A stretch of DNA of 58,056 nucleotides from Tritrichomonas foetus (GCA_001839685.1 MLAK01001371.1:1-58056), one strand, 5' to 3'; shown: positions 42,806-53,971, numbered from the stretch's first letter. A program made the numbers and translations. Notes: generated by a model not told the origin, from the sequence alone.

Positions 42806-44479
42806 TTTGTCAAATGTAATTCGAATAACACTTTTGAATCGCGAGTTCAGAAAAATGAATTTCTTTTGCAAAATTCTATATATTGAAATACAGACAGTTT
42901 GGAAACATCTGAATAACTTTGAATCGTTTTATCTTGTTTTACCATTAACGTTGAAATATTTCAAAGCTCACCAAATTATTTTCTGAGATTCTTTCTTTCG
43001 AGTAGCAAAAAAAGTGAGCTTTTTCAATCAACTTTGAAGGATTTGAAATTCACTATAAATGAAAAATGTGAAAATTGTGTCTAGCAAAAACTCATCTAAT
43101 TGAATTATTGTGGTATTGGGTTTTTGAAAAGATTTTCAAAGAATTGAATTAAGGAATTCAAATCGCTTCAATGGTATGAAATTGGGCAAGCCACTGACAA
43201 ATTTATATTGGAATCATATAATTCGAATTTTCTGAGATTTGAATTGACTTGAAGTATGAACTCATTATGAATATATCTTGATCTGCAAATGTTTATTAGT
43301 CAGTAAAATCTTAAATGATTTAACTCATTGTAAATAAACAAAAGTATCAATGAAATATCTTTTGTTCATATTTCTTTGCCATTTTTCATTATTAGATACA
43401 ATTAAAGATATGTTTTGATCGTTTCATATTTGAATTTTATAAGTTACAACTTTCGCCTCAGTTGGTATTTCAAGAAAAATGCTATTTCATATTTTGTTAA
43501 AATTAATGAATATTTTAATCTTTTAAAAGTAGAAAGTTTGATTGATATTAACATAATAGCAGAAAATAGTGATGCGAAATTGAAATCATAATTTTTTTTA
43601 AAAAAATTGTACAACTTCCCTTATCGAAAAGAAAATAATGATGAAAATAAAAGAATGGATTTCTTTGAACATTTGAGAACTACACCACAGAAGAAGAAGG
43701 CCTTCGTTAACGAACTCATATAGATATAACTAAAATAAACTATTCAATATTAGTAAAATTATGACTATTGAGTTTCACATCAAGATTAACCCAAAAATAA
43801 TCCGAAAAAATGTTTTTTTTAAAGGTTGTACTGCACCTATTGAGAGCAGGGTTTTAATGAGGTCATTCAAAAAAACACATTCTAATGAAACATATCATTA
43901 TGTTTGATATATTCATGATAATTATGAATATTCATGATAATTATTTTAAATTTCTCAACTTTTGAAATTGTTGTTAAGGTGAAACCATTAGCAAATATAC
44001 TATTGTTTGCAAATTGAGATTTACAACCCATTTAATATGAATTAAGGAAATTTTCCTATTCAAAATAAAGAGATTATTTTCTTTTGGCCAAATACCAATT
44101 GAATCTTTTCTTCTGAAGAATATTTCAATTAAAATCCATTTTTTCTTGATTTTTCGAGGAATATGTTCTTGGTATTCCTATTGAAATGGCTTAAAATTAC
44201 AGTTGAACCAATTTTTGATGTTGATGTAAAAATATTCACAGATATCTGTAATTTTTCCACTTTTTCAATAAACCGATCAAATAATCAGAATCAACTTTTA
44301 CAAGAACGTAAGAAACTCCTCATTTGTCTTATTTTGCTTAGATTTTGCAAATATTTATTTTACAATGAGAAGAAAATACAGTCAAGAATTTTTTCGCAAA
44401 AATTTTCTACAGATTTTTAGAAAATTGCCTTTCTTACTTTTGCCTGTTTGAATGACGTAAAATATTTTCTATGATACGA
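42806..44479. other. Intergenic, no supported gene
   Basis: AAAAAAAGTGAGC occurs at 43007, about 200 bases upstream of the Myb start. An 85-codon plus frame at 44163-44420 has spacer-like composition and no domain. I see no other structure. Confidence 0.4.
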
Positions 44480-44881
44480 TAAATTACTTTTTTTGATAAA
44501 TTTGAATGGTTTACCAACTCTTAAGAAATATGTACCAAAGCCCGAGCAATTCATGAATTAGTAGATAAACAGGTACTTCCTTTTCATATCTTGGCACAAA
44601 TATTGGTTCATTCTGCAGAAGATATAGAAAAACAGACAATTTCACGGAATTATTATCATTATCATCAATCTTTTCCCAATTTTCAGATTTTAGAATTAGT
44701 AAATGTTATCCTTAAATTATCCACATTTTTAGAGAAATCTATAGAAGAAATAAAAAGATATGAGAGTGATACCGAAAATCCACTTTTTGAATTATTATTT
44801 TATTCAANTGGTCTCATTTTTATCTCTGAATATCTTGATCATTTCCAGAATAAAGTATATTATTATGGTTGTTCTTTAATA
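44480..44881 (+). pseudogene. Decayed helical protein fragment
   Basis: One plus frame reads FFDKFEWFTNS, TAA, EICTKARAIHELVDKQVLPF, then ILAQILVHSAEDIEK, FQILELVNVILKLSTFLEKS and a stop at about 44881. The helical pattern and amino-acid use are coding-like over more than 110 codons, but there is an internal stop, no proper start, and an N near 44810. I cannot name the family. Confidence 0.35.
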
Positions 44882-45084
44882 TAATACATTTACTAATGCA
44901 CATATTAAAATATGCTGAGTTTCATACGTTCTCCTTTACATCGAATAACATGATATCTTTAAATAATATCGAAAAAAATGTCTAAATTATGATATGAATA
45001 GCCATTTTTGAATCCAATTATCATCCTGATTTCTATTTTTTTTTTTTTTATCTCTCATGAGTTTTGATTTTTGACACTTATAAT

Positions 45085-45326
45085 GGGTAAATGTGATGTG
45101 ACTTTGCGGGTCATCTCGACTCATTTGGACATTGGAGGAGGCACTGGCGCGTGACAACTCTAGTTCACTGCGATTCCTCCGCTGTTTTCACTCGCCGAGC
45201 CTCCTCCATAGTCGAAGTTACCCAAAGAACCAGCCATCATGTGATACCATGAGATTTCCCCACTTTTGTCCTTTATTTGACCTATCATTTCACAATTTCA
45301 AAACACATTCGAAAATGAATTTCCAC
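45085..45326 (-). repeat. Fold-back repeat, copy C
   Basis: Same orientation as copy B: GTAAATGTGATGTGACTTTG at the left, GCCGAGCCTCCTCCA in the body, ACCCAAAGAACCAGCC, then CCTTTATTTGACC and CATTTCACAATTTCAAAA. It is the longest and most GC-rich of the three. A 94-codon frame across it is not conserved in copies A and B, so I do not call a gene. Confidence 0.7.
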
Positions 45327-45988
45327 CAAAATGGGATATCATGGACCGTATTAAGACGTTTAGTTTTTCTTGCGAATGGAAAATTAAATTATCTTTTTAT
45401 TTTTATGATAAACTGACTCGAAAGGTATGAATTATAATTAATTATGAAAAAAATGAAAAAATCAAAAACAGAAATTAGCTACTTCCTCATTCAAAGAAAA
45501 TCTCTGAATGAGATACATATAATGTATCGCATAAAATAATAATCACAAAAAATATGAAATGATTTTTTTTCTGGAAATAATCGATAGATATCATTTGAGA
45601 ATGGCAAATGACAAAGAATATCTTTTTTCTTAGGTTTATAGATAAAAATTAAAGTTATTTAGTTCCCAAAAGCAAGCCTAAACGTTTTTCTTCTTAAATA
45701 AACCGACGCAAAATAATATTATCCATTTCAGTACTATATTCAAAATATTCCATGAGCCCACATAAAAATTCTATATGATATTGGAAAAGATTGAATATAA
45801 TTTGAGAAAATATAATGTAAAGCTTTGTAAATTTTCACATAATTGAAAAGCATTTTTCTTTCCAGTACAAAATCACCACTTTTTAATTATGTAAAGAATT
45901 AAATTGAATCATTATGAGATATTTTGAATCATATTTTGAGTTGATTTTTGTGTTATTTTCGATCGTTTCGACAGTTAAAATTTACTTT
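45327..45988. other. Intergenic and promoter of the three-repeat Myb
   Basis: No gene. Initiator-like TCATT at 45909-45913 and TCATA at 45929-45933, and CCACTTTTT at 45877, lie ahead of the Myb gene. Confidence 0.35.
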
Positions 45989-47290
45989 ATGAGGCAAAAA
46001 GCCAATCAAGCTTTAGCCCCAACGCGCGTCCGACTGCAAACGAACAACTGCATAAAGAAAGTGAGATGGACCAAAGAAGATGACGAACTCCTCTTCAGGT
46101 TGCTCAAAGATGTCGATAATCCAAATTGGCCATTCATCGCGAAATATTTTCCTGGGAAGGTTACACAGCAGGTAACTGAGCGCTGGGAAAAGGTGCTAAA
46201 TCCGAAGTTGATCAAAGGGTCGTGGACGCGCGAAGAAGATCAGACAATTATCAATTTCGTAGCCGAAAACGGATCAAAGAACTGGAAGCAGCTCGCAACT
46301 TTGCTTCCAGGTCGAATCGGAAAGCAGTGTCGCGAGCGGTGGAGAAATCATTTGGATCCAGCAATCAATCACAGTATGTGGACGAGCGAAGAAGACTTTC
46401 TGCTAATCAGTCTTCACGAGACGTTTGGAAATGCATGGGTAAAAATTTCGCAACACATGCCCGGGCGGAGTGATAACGCAATAAAGAATCGATGGAATTC
46501 GACGTTAAAGAAAGTCGACCCGAAAAGTTTCCAGCTGATTAACCAGTCACTAAACGGTGTTCAAAGCATACAGCAAAATATTGGTCAAAATCTTGGCCAA
46601 AATCTGAGCATTGATGTAAAGAATCAAAATCAACATCAAATTCCACATCAAGATAATTTGGCGACCGTTAACAATTCGTTTAATCTAAACGTTCTCGCCG
46701 GCATTCCATCGAACAAAGTAAGCCCACTAAGCAGGCCAGCAAGTGTGAATAAAGTTGATGTCAAAGCAGATTCAGCTCTTGCAGTAAATAGCGTGCAAAA
46801 TAATAATATCGTCAACAATATAAATAGTATTACGAGCTTGATCAATTATCAAAATAATCGAAATAGTGGATTGCTGATCCGGAATGTACTGGTCTGCAAT
46901 CCAAATAGTGCGAAAAATCCAAAAATATTGCCGTCGTCCCCTATCGTGCCAACTATAGCAGTAGACCAAAACTTAGCCAGAGGGAAACATCTGGGTTCAG
47001 TTTTGACTCGAACTGTCGATTCGAAAACAATAGACCAAAATAACAAAATCCATAAAAGTAGCCCCGCACATCCCGAGCAGAATTCCGGCGAGACTGGTGA
47101 AAAGCCTGTTGTGGAAACAGGCGATACATCTTCAACGATCTCGTTTGTGTCACCTTTCAAGAATCTGATATCTCCAGGAATCCAAAAAACGGCGAAGGAG
47201 ACCTCCCCGCGTGCGGCAACGGTTGAGAGTAATCGGCAGAAGTTTCTTGTGCTTCTTGAGAGAGAAGACAAGAACGAGAAAAACTGTTAG
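45989..47290 (+). CDS. Three-repeat (R1R2R3) Myb transcription factor
   Basis: This 433-aa protein starts at ATG 45989. An in-frame ATG at 45914 would add a 25-residue hydrophobic leader (FELIFVLFSIVSTVKIYF) that is unlikely on a DNA-binding protein, though TCATT five bases before it leaves that start possible. R1 has W27, W47 and W66; R2 has W79, W99 and W118 (GKQCRERWRNHLDP); R3 has W131, W150 and W169 (SDNAIKNRWNSTLKK). Three full Trp triads and the helix sequences match animal-type c-Myb domains. The remaining 260 residues are Asn/Gln/Ser-rich and disordered. The N-terminal coding part has unusually GC-rich third positions for this window. AATAAA lies at 47308. Confidence 0.9.
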   Translation: MRQKANQALAPTRVRLQTNNCIKKVRWTKEDDELLFRLLKDVDNPNWPFIAKYFPGKVTQQVTERWEKVLNPKLIKGSWTREEDQTIINFVAENGSKNWKQLATLLPGRIGKQCRERWRNHLDPAINHSMWTSEEDFLLISLHETFGNAWVKISQHMPGRSDNAIKNRWNSTLKKVDPKSFQLINQSLNGVQSIQQNIGQNLGQNLSIDVKNQNQHQIPHQDNLATVNNSFNLNVLAGIPSNKVSPLSRPASVNKVDVKADSALAVNSVQNNNIVNNINSITSLINYQNNRNSGLLIRNVLVCNPNSAKNPKILPSSPIVPTIAVDQNLARGKHLGSVLTRTVDSKTIDQNNKIHKSSPAHPEQNSGETGEKPVVETGDTSSTISFVSPFKNLISPGIQKTAKETSPRAATVESNRQKFLVLLEREDKNEKNC

Positions 47291-47307
47291 TTTCATTATT
47301 TTTCTTC

Positions 47308-47313
47308 AATAAA
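47308..47313 (+). terminator. AATAAA poly(A)-signal-like hexamer
   Basis: AATAAA lies 18 bases after the stop of the three-repeat Myb gene. Confidence 0.45.
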
Positions 47314-48166
47314 AGAAGTCTATTTTTCGGTAATTTGATCGTCTTTTTTAACTTCATCGAATTTTTTCAAGTTTGATGCGTTTTTTGAGTGGAATGTCGA
47401 AAAAATCAAAAATGAAAGTGAAAGTAAGTTGGAATTGATTGAAAGAGGCTTTTGGTCTAATTAGGTTACAAGAAAGTTTCAAGAAGAGATCAAAAAACTA
47501 ATATTTTCGGATATGAATTTAAATTTTTGAAAAATGGAAATATTGCAAGCGTGAGTGTGTGAAAACTGTCCACTGTGAATTAGCTAAAGTATTTAATCGG
47601 ATAAGGATCTGGAAAATTCATGAGAGGTAGAAATTTTTTGGATATAAGTTGTCGATAAAATCGTTGATAAATTATTGGGAACTTGGGGTAACTGAAAACA
47701 TATCAGTGACAATTTGTCAGATTAGTCCATCAAATGATGGCCTGCCATCTAGCTTTCTTTTGGAAAAAGGATGATGATTAACGCGATAATTGATGCTTTT
47801 GGATACGTATCATTGAAAAGAAGTGTAGTTGCTTGTTGGCGCTCAAATGTTTTCGTTCGTTGTGAAGAAGAGTTGAGGGCAAAGTAAGGGCGAAGATTGT
47901 TGAAAAAACTGTCCGTTACTTTTTTTTACTTTTTGATGATAGTTACGTTACTTCCATTCTCAGAAAATTTCTTTGAGATTCGATAACAATCAAGTGGCTA
48001 TATTGAAAATTATTCTTAAATTCATTCAAAAAGTTTAATTGCATCCTGTCATTATTATTTTTGAATTAAAAATCCATTATGGCAAGGGCTATTCAAATTT
48101 TGATGCAAAATAAAAAACAAGAAACAGAAACAAAAATCTTATCGAAATAACTAAGTTTATGATTGC
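47314..48166. other. Intergenic, no gene seen
   Basis: A+T-rich spacer; no supported frame or repeat. Confidence 0.45.
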
Positions 48167-48880
48167 TTACTCTGAAGGAGCCTCAAGTACTTTTTCATGA
48201 TTTGCATCATAAATGACGCCTCTCTCGTAAATAATTTCTTCTTTCGTTTTCGATTTTCGGGTTTTGAATTTGGACGAGTGAATTGCGCATGAAACATTTC
48301 TAAAAGCCAGATACTAACGATGCGTCAAAAGCGCAATTTAACGATTTCAATGATTCTGGAAAACATAATTCGCCGAATTCAACATTTGTATTTTCCGCAT
48401 CAAAAGTGATACTTTCGAGGTTAACTGAATACAGAAATGTCTTTAGTGCAACATTTGACACGCTGTAAGTCTTAATATATGTTTGATCGATTTCTGGATG
48501 GAAAAGTTTTGGAGGCTTCTTTTTCCTGCCTTGACAATAATTCTATCATATCATTTAAAAAGTGGATTTCTGACGCCATCTACTTCCTAAATGCTGCTGT
48601 TGAATTCATACCGAAATTCAGCTTTGACATGATCCGAGCTTAATTGCCTCCCTGATATTGCATCCTGTGTCGTGGTCGCATTCGAGTAGTTTTCGATGTT
48701 GTGTTTCTTAGCGAAAGGTTCGAGGTATTTTGATGTGATTTGAGATTGGCACTTTTCTTAGAAATTTTCAATGACTTCATCAACAGCATTGAATTTTTAT
48801 CGAAGTGAGTAATCATCACCAATTGAAACAAGGATCTTTGAGGAGCATATTTTTTCTTTGAATATAATACATCTCAAGTG
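48167..48880 (-). pseudogene. Decayed protein gene, possibly BspA-like leucine-rich repeat
   Basis: Minus-strand coding traces occur in shifting frames. In order they are KILVSIGDDYSLR, QITSKYLEPFAKKHNIENYS, SDHVKAEFRYEF, then VALKTFLYSVNLESITFDAE and FGELCFPESLKSLNCAFD, and finally EEIIYERGVIYDANHEKVLE ending at TAA 48167-48169. The last pieces resemble BspA-type repeats (LESITF, FPESLKSL, GVIYD). Stops and frameshifts separate every segment. The family call is tentative. Confidence 0.45.
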
Positions 48881-49489
48881 ATTTTTGTTCAACTGATGAA
48901 GATTAATAAAATGATGTCTGCTTTGGCCAAAGATGTCTTTACATTGACAAAACATTTATTGGATTTATAGAATTGTATCATCAACCATGCACATTCTAAA
49001 ACAGGTGAAAAAAATGAAGTGTCAAATTTTGAAATATCGATTTCATATTCAAGTAGAACGAAGCAAACTTTATGCACAAATACTTTCTTCCAAGTCATTA
49101 AATAAGAATACTTCATCTAATATATTCTCTTCATTCTCAAAAAATGTTATTGGAGGATATAAATCCAATTTAGGTTTGAAACGTTAATTTGTCTAGAAAT
49201 CATCATGCCCACGATTTTCTCAAATCATTTTGGGCAGTGTGAACCCAAGAATCTCGTTTGAAGTCAAACACTTTCATAAAAATTGAATTAATCGATGGAA
49301 TTAATCGTGCTTCAGAAAAAGTGTTTTGATGTATCGAGGTACTCTCCAGAAACACACTTCGTTTATGTTTCATAACCATCTCATAAAAAGAATGTTTGAA
49401 TAGTATTCAATGAATACATAATGAAATTACTAGAAATTAATATTAAAATAAAAAGGAAATATCAATCGTCAAGTTTATATCATAATAAA
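48881..49489. other. Intergenic, no gene seen
   Basis: A+T-rich spacer downstream of the third Myb gene. GAAAAAGTG is at 49315. Two 60-75-codon frames on opposite strands overlap each other and lack support. Confidence 0.4.
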
Positions 49490-50485
49490 TTAAAAAATAG
49501 TTCCATATTCATTCTGGCTATCGAATATCATATCTTGTTGTTCTTGCGTAAAGAAAAATGGCTCAAAATCAAGATCTAGAATTTGGAGATTGTCTTTATT
49601 TCCTTCATCATGTTTTAAATGATCACTTTGTTTTGAAGAACTTTTATTTTGTGTGTCAATGTTTTCAATTTTAGTTTGCTCATGAAAAGTTGATGTTGAA
49701 TTTGGAAAATGACAATTATATTCTGTCTTGGATAATTCATTGTTAATTTTTCGATTTTGGTCAGAGGAATCTTTATTTTTGTATGATGACAATAAGTAAT
49801 GACGATTTTTAACATTTACTTCACTTCTGTTAATGAAAAATCTGGCAATGGAGCTCCATCTTGGTCCAATTTCGACAAACTTTTCTTCAAGCAAATTGTC
49901 TTCTTCTTTTGACCATGGACTATTATTTAAATTGGGGTATAAATAATTTCTATACCTTTCACGACATTGTCGTGCAGTTCTTCCATTTATATGTGAGGCG
50001 ATTTGATTCCAATCAATTCGTGAACTCTTTTCATAGTTGTTTCTTTTATCAATAGGAAAACTTTGTTCAAGTTTTAATGATGTATTTTCATTGTTTTCTT
50101 GAGATTCACCTTCATATGAATCGACTAACGTTAATAAAAGGGAATCTTCTTCACATGAAAATCTATATCTTTGCTTTTTCCGGATACATTGATTGGAAGT
50201 TTTTTTCTTTATTTTCACTTTTTGATTAGTATGTAGATTTTGATTATGTTGGGATCTTGTTTGCATAGATAAAACATTTTTGGGTCTAGATAAACAGTTT
50301 TCGGCTTTTTCATATGCTACAAATTGATTCTTCTTTTCTACACTGCTATCTTGGTTGTGGCAAGAAATATCAATTTCGTTTTTTCTTGAGGAAAGTTCTT
50401 GGTTTGGCGGTGATTGGGCATTTCGAATAAAGCTTAGGTTCAGCGATTCCAATAGCGCATCGAGTTGAGAATTCATTGTGTTCAT
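49490..50485 (-). CDS. Two-repeat Myb protein with an insertion in the first repeat
   Basis: This 331-aa protein starts at ATG 50485 (MNTMNSQLDA); an upstream in-frame TTG is rejected. Residues 1-105 are Asn/Gln/Ser-rich with a basic patch (KVKIKKK). The first Myb repeat (about 106-183) begins RYRFSCEEDSLLLTLVDSYE, is interrupted by about 30 acidic and polar residues (124-155), and resumes at RIDWNQIASHINGRTARQCR with Y178 for the last Trp. The second repeat (188-233) has W191, W210 and a His-Tyr for the third (NVKNRHYLL). The insertion falls between helices 1 and 2, where it need not break the fold. The C-terminus is acidic and may activate transcription. Confidence 0.85.
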   Translation of the reverse strand: MNTMNSQLDALLESLNLSFIRNAQSPPNQELSSRKNEIDISCHNQDSSVEKKNQFVAYEKAENCLSRPKNVLSMQTRSQHNQNLHTNQKVKIKKKTSNQCIRKKQRYRFSCEEDSLLLTLVDSYEGESQENNENTSLKLEQSFPIDKRNNYEKSSRIDWNQIASHINGRTARQCRERYRNYLYPNLNNSPWSKEEDNLLEEKFVEIGPRWSSIARFFINRSEVNVKNRHYLLSSYKNKDSSDQNRKINNELSKTEYNCHFPNSTSTFHEQTKIENIDTQNKSSSKQSDHLKHDEGNKDNLQILDLDFEPFFFTQEQQDMIFDSQNEYGTIF

Positions 50486-51992
50486 TCCTTGGAAATTTTG
50501 TAAATGAAGTGACAATCGATTGTAATTCAAAATATAAAAAGTATTGAAATTAAGTGGTACTAAAAAGCAGCTTTTGATTGCCTTTGAATAGCCATTCGAT
50601 TATCTATAAAATCCTATCAAATAAGAATAATTAAAAAGAAAAGTGATGATGTAAAGCAAAGAAACAATAATCCTCACTGAAAAAACAGTTGAAATTTACA
50701 AGTATTTGAAATAATATGATATGAATTGTGTGGTCTCATAAACGTATTTCCAATTTTATTTAAATATTTTTCATCCGAAATGTTTATCATGGAAAATTGT
50801 GATAAAGTGAAACTAAAATGTATAAATAGTGCTTTTCAATGACAAATTTTGCTCAGGTTTTCTAGAGTCAGCAATTAAAAGAGCCTAATAACCTTATCAT
50901 TAATAACAATTATTCCTAGTGAAAATATGAATTATTGTGAATGAACAATCATTTAAAAAAGGTGTTAAATCGCGAGGAACAAAACTTTCAATACTTTTCG
51001 CAATTAAATGAATTCAAAATAAAATAATAATATCAATTATTCATACCATTATATTTATTTTATTTATCAATTCAGTAAATTATACTTTATCACAAAACAA
51101 AAAGTCTAGATTATATTTCTATTCTCACAAAATTCATCAAAAGTTAAAAACAGAATCACAGCAATGAGTATTTATCTTGTTGTAGAAAATCCTATGAAAT
51201 TATGCAAATCTTCAAAATCTAAATTGGATTAAAGAGGTAACAAACTAGAATATTTTTATTTGTCAACAAAAATTTTGATATCTATTGTTGAAATATAATA
51301 CTATTCACTGCTTTTGATTAACAAGATAGGAAACTCCATGTATAATCAAAATTCAAAACAAAGTTGTGAAATTTTAGCTTAGAAGAAATTTTGCACATTC
51401 GATATAAATTTAAGAACTTTTTGTTTTGAAGTCATTTTCCAGAAATTGTATAAAGATTAATAATATTGATGTAATCATGATACAATAATATTATTCACCA
51501 TAGAAAGGAATTTGTTACATCAAGAACTTGGTTGAAATAGCTTCATCGATCATTTAATACTTTCGGGAAGAATTTAAGGATTTGAATACTAAAATATATA
51601 ATAATGTGAGAAAACAAAGAAATGAACAAACAATATCAGAAAATACTCACTCTAATAGAATAATTATGATCATGAATTTATAAATTTTAGTAAAGCTCAT
51701 TTCTTACACTTTTATCTGATCATTTTATAGAATATTTCTCGGTTGTAGATCTTCACATTTGAGTGAGGATAAAATACCACTTCCAGGAAAAGGATGAGAT
51801 AAAAACACATCATCCAATACATCAAATTTCAGAACCAATTTGGTCCTAATTTTTAATTATCAAAAATCAACTTGGCATATGAGCTTTTCGAAAGATGTCA
51901 ATTTTGATCTCAAAGTTCTTCTCTTATTCAAAAACTGCCAACAAGTAACGATTTTTTATCAATTTTTGAATATATTTTTGGCCAGATTACCT
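50486..51992. other. Intergenic, no gene seen
   Basis: A 1.5 kb A+T-rich spacer between the divergent third Myb gene and the coiled-coil gene. No frame, repeat or RNA was recognised. Confidence 0.5.
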
Positions 51993-52074
51993 GAAAAAGT
52001 GGGATAAAAACCGATTTTGAGTGAAGATTTTGAGAGATCTTCAGAAAAAGTGTACAATCTTTATCACTTTTTTC
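51993..52074 (+). promoter_or_regulatory. Cluster of three AAAAAGTG motifs before the 52084 gene
   Basis: GAAAAAGTG at 51993-52001, GAAAAAGTG at 52044-52052 and the inverse CACTTTTTTC at 52065-52074 lie within 91 bases of the ATG. This is the densest cluster of the motif in the window. Confidence 0.4.
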
Positions 52075-52083
52075 AATTTTTAA

Positions 52084-53418
52084 ATGTCCGACTCGTTGGC
52101 GCATCTACGGGAGCCCTCCCACGCGTCTTCGAACACGCCTACTCCAATCATACAAGACAAGCAATACTGTGTCTCATCGAAATCCCAACAAGATATGCTT
52201 CGCGTCTCACCAGTGGCACAAATGTTGGGATTTGCCCAACCTTCAAATAAACGACTCCTCATAAAACGTCTCTCTTCTTGCTCCAACTCGAATGAAATTG
52301 AAATAGAGAACAGCCCATCGAACTCCTCCGGCTGTAAAAGATCAGAAAGTTTAGACACAAAGAAAATTTTCGAATCAAATTTGAATACGAATTCAAAATA
52401 TAAAAGTGAAGTTCCCGCACTTTCTATTCCAAGTTTTAATTTCAACCACAACAATATATTCAACAACAGCAGCACGACTAGCCTCGAGCCAGACAAAATT
52501 GAAAGCCCCCACATCAAACTCTTGATAAATCAACCGACAAATAATATTATTAGTCGCAACTTAATCAATGCAGAAAGTAATTCAAATCCTACTTATGCAA
52601 CCAATAACTACACTTTTATTCTTAACGAGAGAAGCACTTCAAAAGAAAACGAAAATAACGATAATTTATTATCATTAAACCATTTCAATGGTTCCTTCAG
52701 TAACACTTCTTCGCCATCATTGAATTCTCCATCAAGCGCCAATTCTCCAAACACTCCGAATACTCCAAAATCTCCGATATTCGAATTATTGCTTACACAG
52801 GATGCTTTCCCAAAGAACTCGACTTTTCGAATTACAGACTTAAATCTTCCAACTGACTTTTCTGAGAGGATTTCGGTATTGAATACAGAATATACAAAAA
52901 CGAGAAATCAAATCCAAATCGAGATCGGAAAAATGCGAACAGATTATTCCGCTGAACAGCAGCATTGTAAAATAGAATTAACGGCGCTCATCAACAAGCA
53001 TCGTCTTGAAATGGAGCAGAAATTTGATGATTCGCCAAAACCGCAAATTTTGGAATTGAAATCAATTTCAATGGACAACGATAACATTTTCAGAGCAACC
53101 GCAAAATCATCTGAACTTTTCGAACCGACGCCAACACGAACAAGAAGGCGAGAAATGGTTGAACGGCACAAAACCGAAATTCTCGCATTAAACGAAGAAT
53201 GCAATTCCAGGCTCGAACATGTCAGAGAAGCCTACGAAGCGAGGGTTTCGGCGCTCCAGCAACGTGCAAATGGAATTGCAAACGAATTACGTTCGATGGG
53301 GCAACAGGCTGAAGATGTTGATGTTGTACGGCAGGTGAGGGCGGCTGGCTGTGGCCAAAAAGCGGCACCTGTAATGCCCCTCAGTCCATGCAGGCTCCAC
53401 ATCGCATCAAAGAAGTGA
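52084..53418 (+). CDS. Ser/Asn-rich head with C-terminal coiled coil
   Basis: This 444-aa protein starts at ATG 52084. Residues 1-270 are disordered and rich in Ser, Asn, Thr and Pro, with many Ser-Pro and Thr-Pro pairs (SPSSANSPNTPNTPKSPI). Residues about 285-425 form two helical coiled-coil segments (RISVLNTEYTKTRNQIQIEI, RREMVERHKTEILALNEECN, REAYEARVSALQQRANGIAN) separated by a short linker. The end is basic and Cys-containing. The helix pattern resembles that of the 8365-9630 protein, so the two may be distant members of one trichomonad cytoskeletal family. I do not recognise a named function. Confidence 0.75.
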   Translation: MSDSLAHLREPSHASSNTPTPIIQDKQYCVSSKSQQDMLRVSPVAQMLGFAQPSNKRLLIKRLSSCSNSNEIEIENSPSNSSGCKRSESLDTKKIFESNLNTNSKYKSEVPALSIPSFNFNHNNIFNNSSTTSLEPDKIESPHIKLLINQPTNNIISRNLINAESNSNPTYATNNYTFILNERSTSKENENNDNLLSLNHFNGSFSNTSSPSLNSPSSANSPNTPNTPKSPIFELLLTQDAFPKNSTFRITDLNLPTDFSERISVLNTEYTKTRNQIQIEIGKMRTDYSAEQQHCKIELTALINKHRLEMEQKFDDSPKPQILELKSISMDNDNIFRATAKSSELFEPTPTRTRRREMVERHKTEILALNEECNSRLEHVREAYEARVSALQQRANGIANELRSMGQQAEDVDVVRQVRAAGCGQKAAPVMPLSPCRLHIASKK

Positions 53419-53936
53419 AGTTGGGGTTATTTTTGATTGAATTTTTCTGATTATTTTTTGTTTATTTTGGCGACTGAAGATAGAAATTGCATTTTGTTTG
53501 ATTATTAAAGGGAATTTATTACAATAGATACTCAATTTTTTTTTTTTTTTTTAGATTTTTCTCTTCTTGTCATTTATGCCATTTTATCGAATGAATTCAA
53601 CCAAAATCATTTTTAGAATATATGAATTTTTTTCTGGAGTGTTCTAAATCATTTATCGATATTTTTCTGTTGATTTCATCGAAATCAAATGGAAAAACTT
53701 TCCTCATTGCGACAACGACCACTATAAAATTTAATTATCCTCAAATATTGATTAATATTGAGAAGAAAGAATAGAACAAAAAGCAGAAAACCTCTTTGAC
53801 CATCAATCACGAATGATGTTAGATATTAGAAACTGTTGAACATGATGTTTTTAAATCCTCAAAATCTTTAAAAGAAAATCGAGAATTTGGTGAAACAAAA
53901 CAAAACAACAACAACACATATATAAATCAAAATAAA

Positions 53937-53971
<35 letters not shown>

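Noticed and set aside
44163..44420. 85-codon plus frame
   Set aside because: No recognisable pattern; spacer-like codon use.
45132..45416. 94-codon plus frame across fold-back copy C
   Set aside because: It lies in the repeat, and the corresponding frame is broken in copies A and B.
45914..45988. Hydrophobic leader on the three-repeat Myb (membrane-tethered factor)
   Set aside because: The downstream ATG at 45989 gives a normal Myb; the leader is more simply transcribed 5' sequence, although TCATT before the first ATG leaves some doubt.
53941..53969. Poly-A run as a retrotransposon tail
   Set aside because: No retrotransposon sequence or target duplication adjoins it; long A or T runs are common in this genome, for example at 1, 18219 and 32150.
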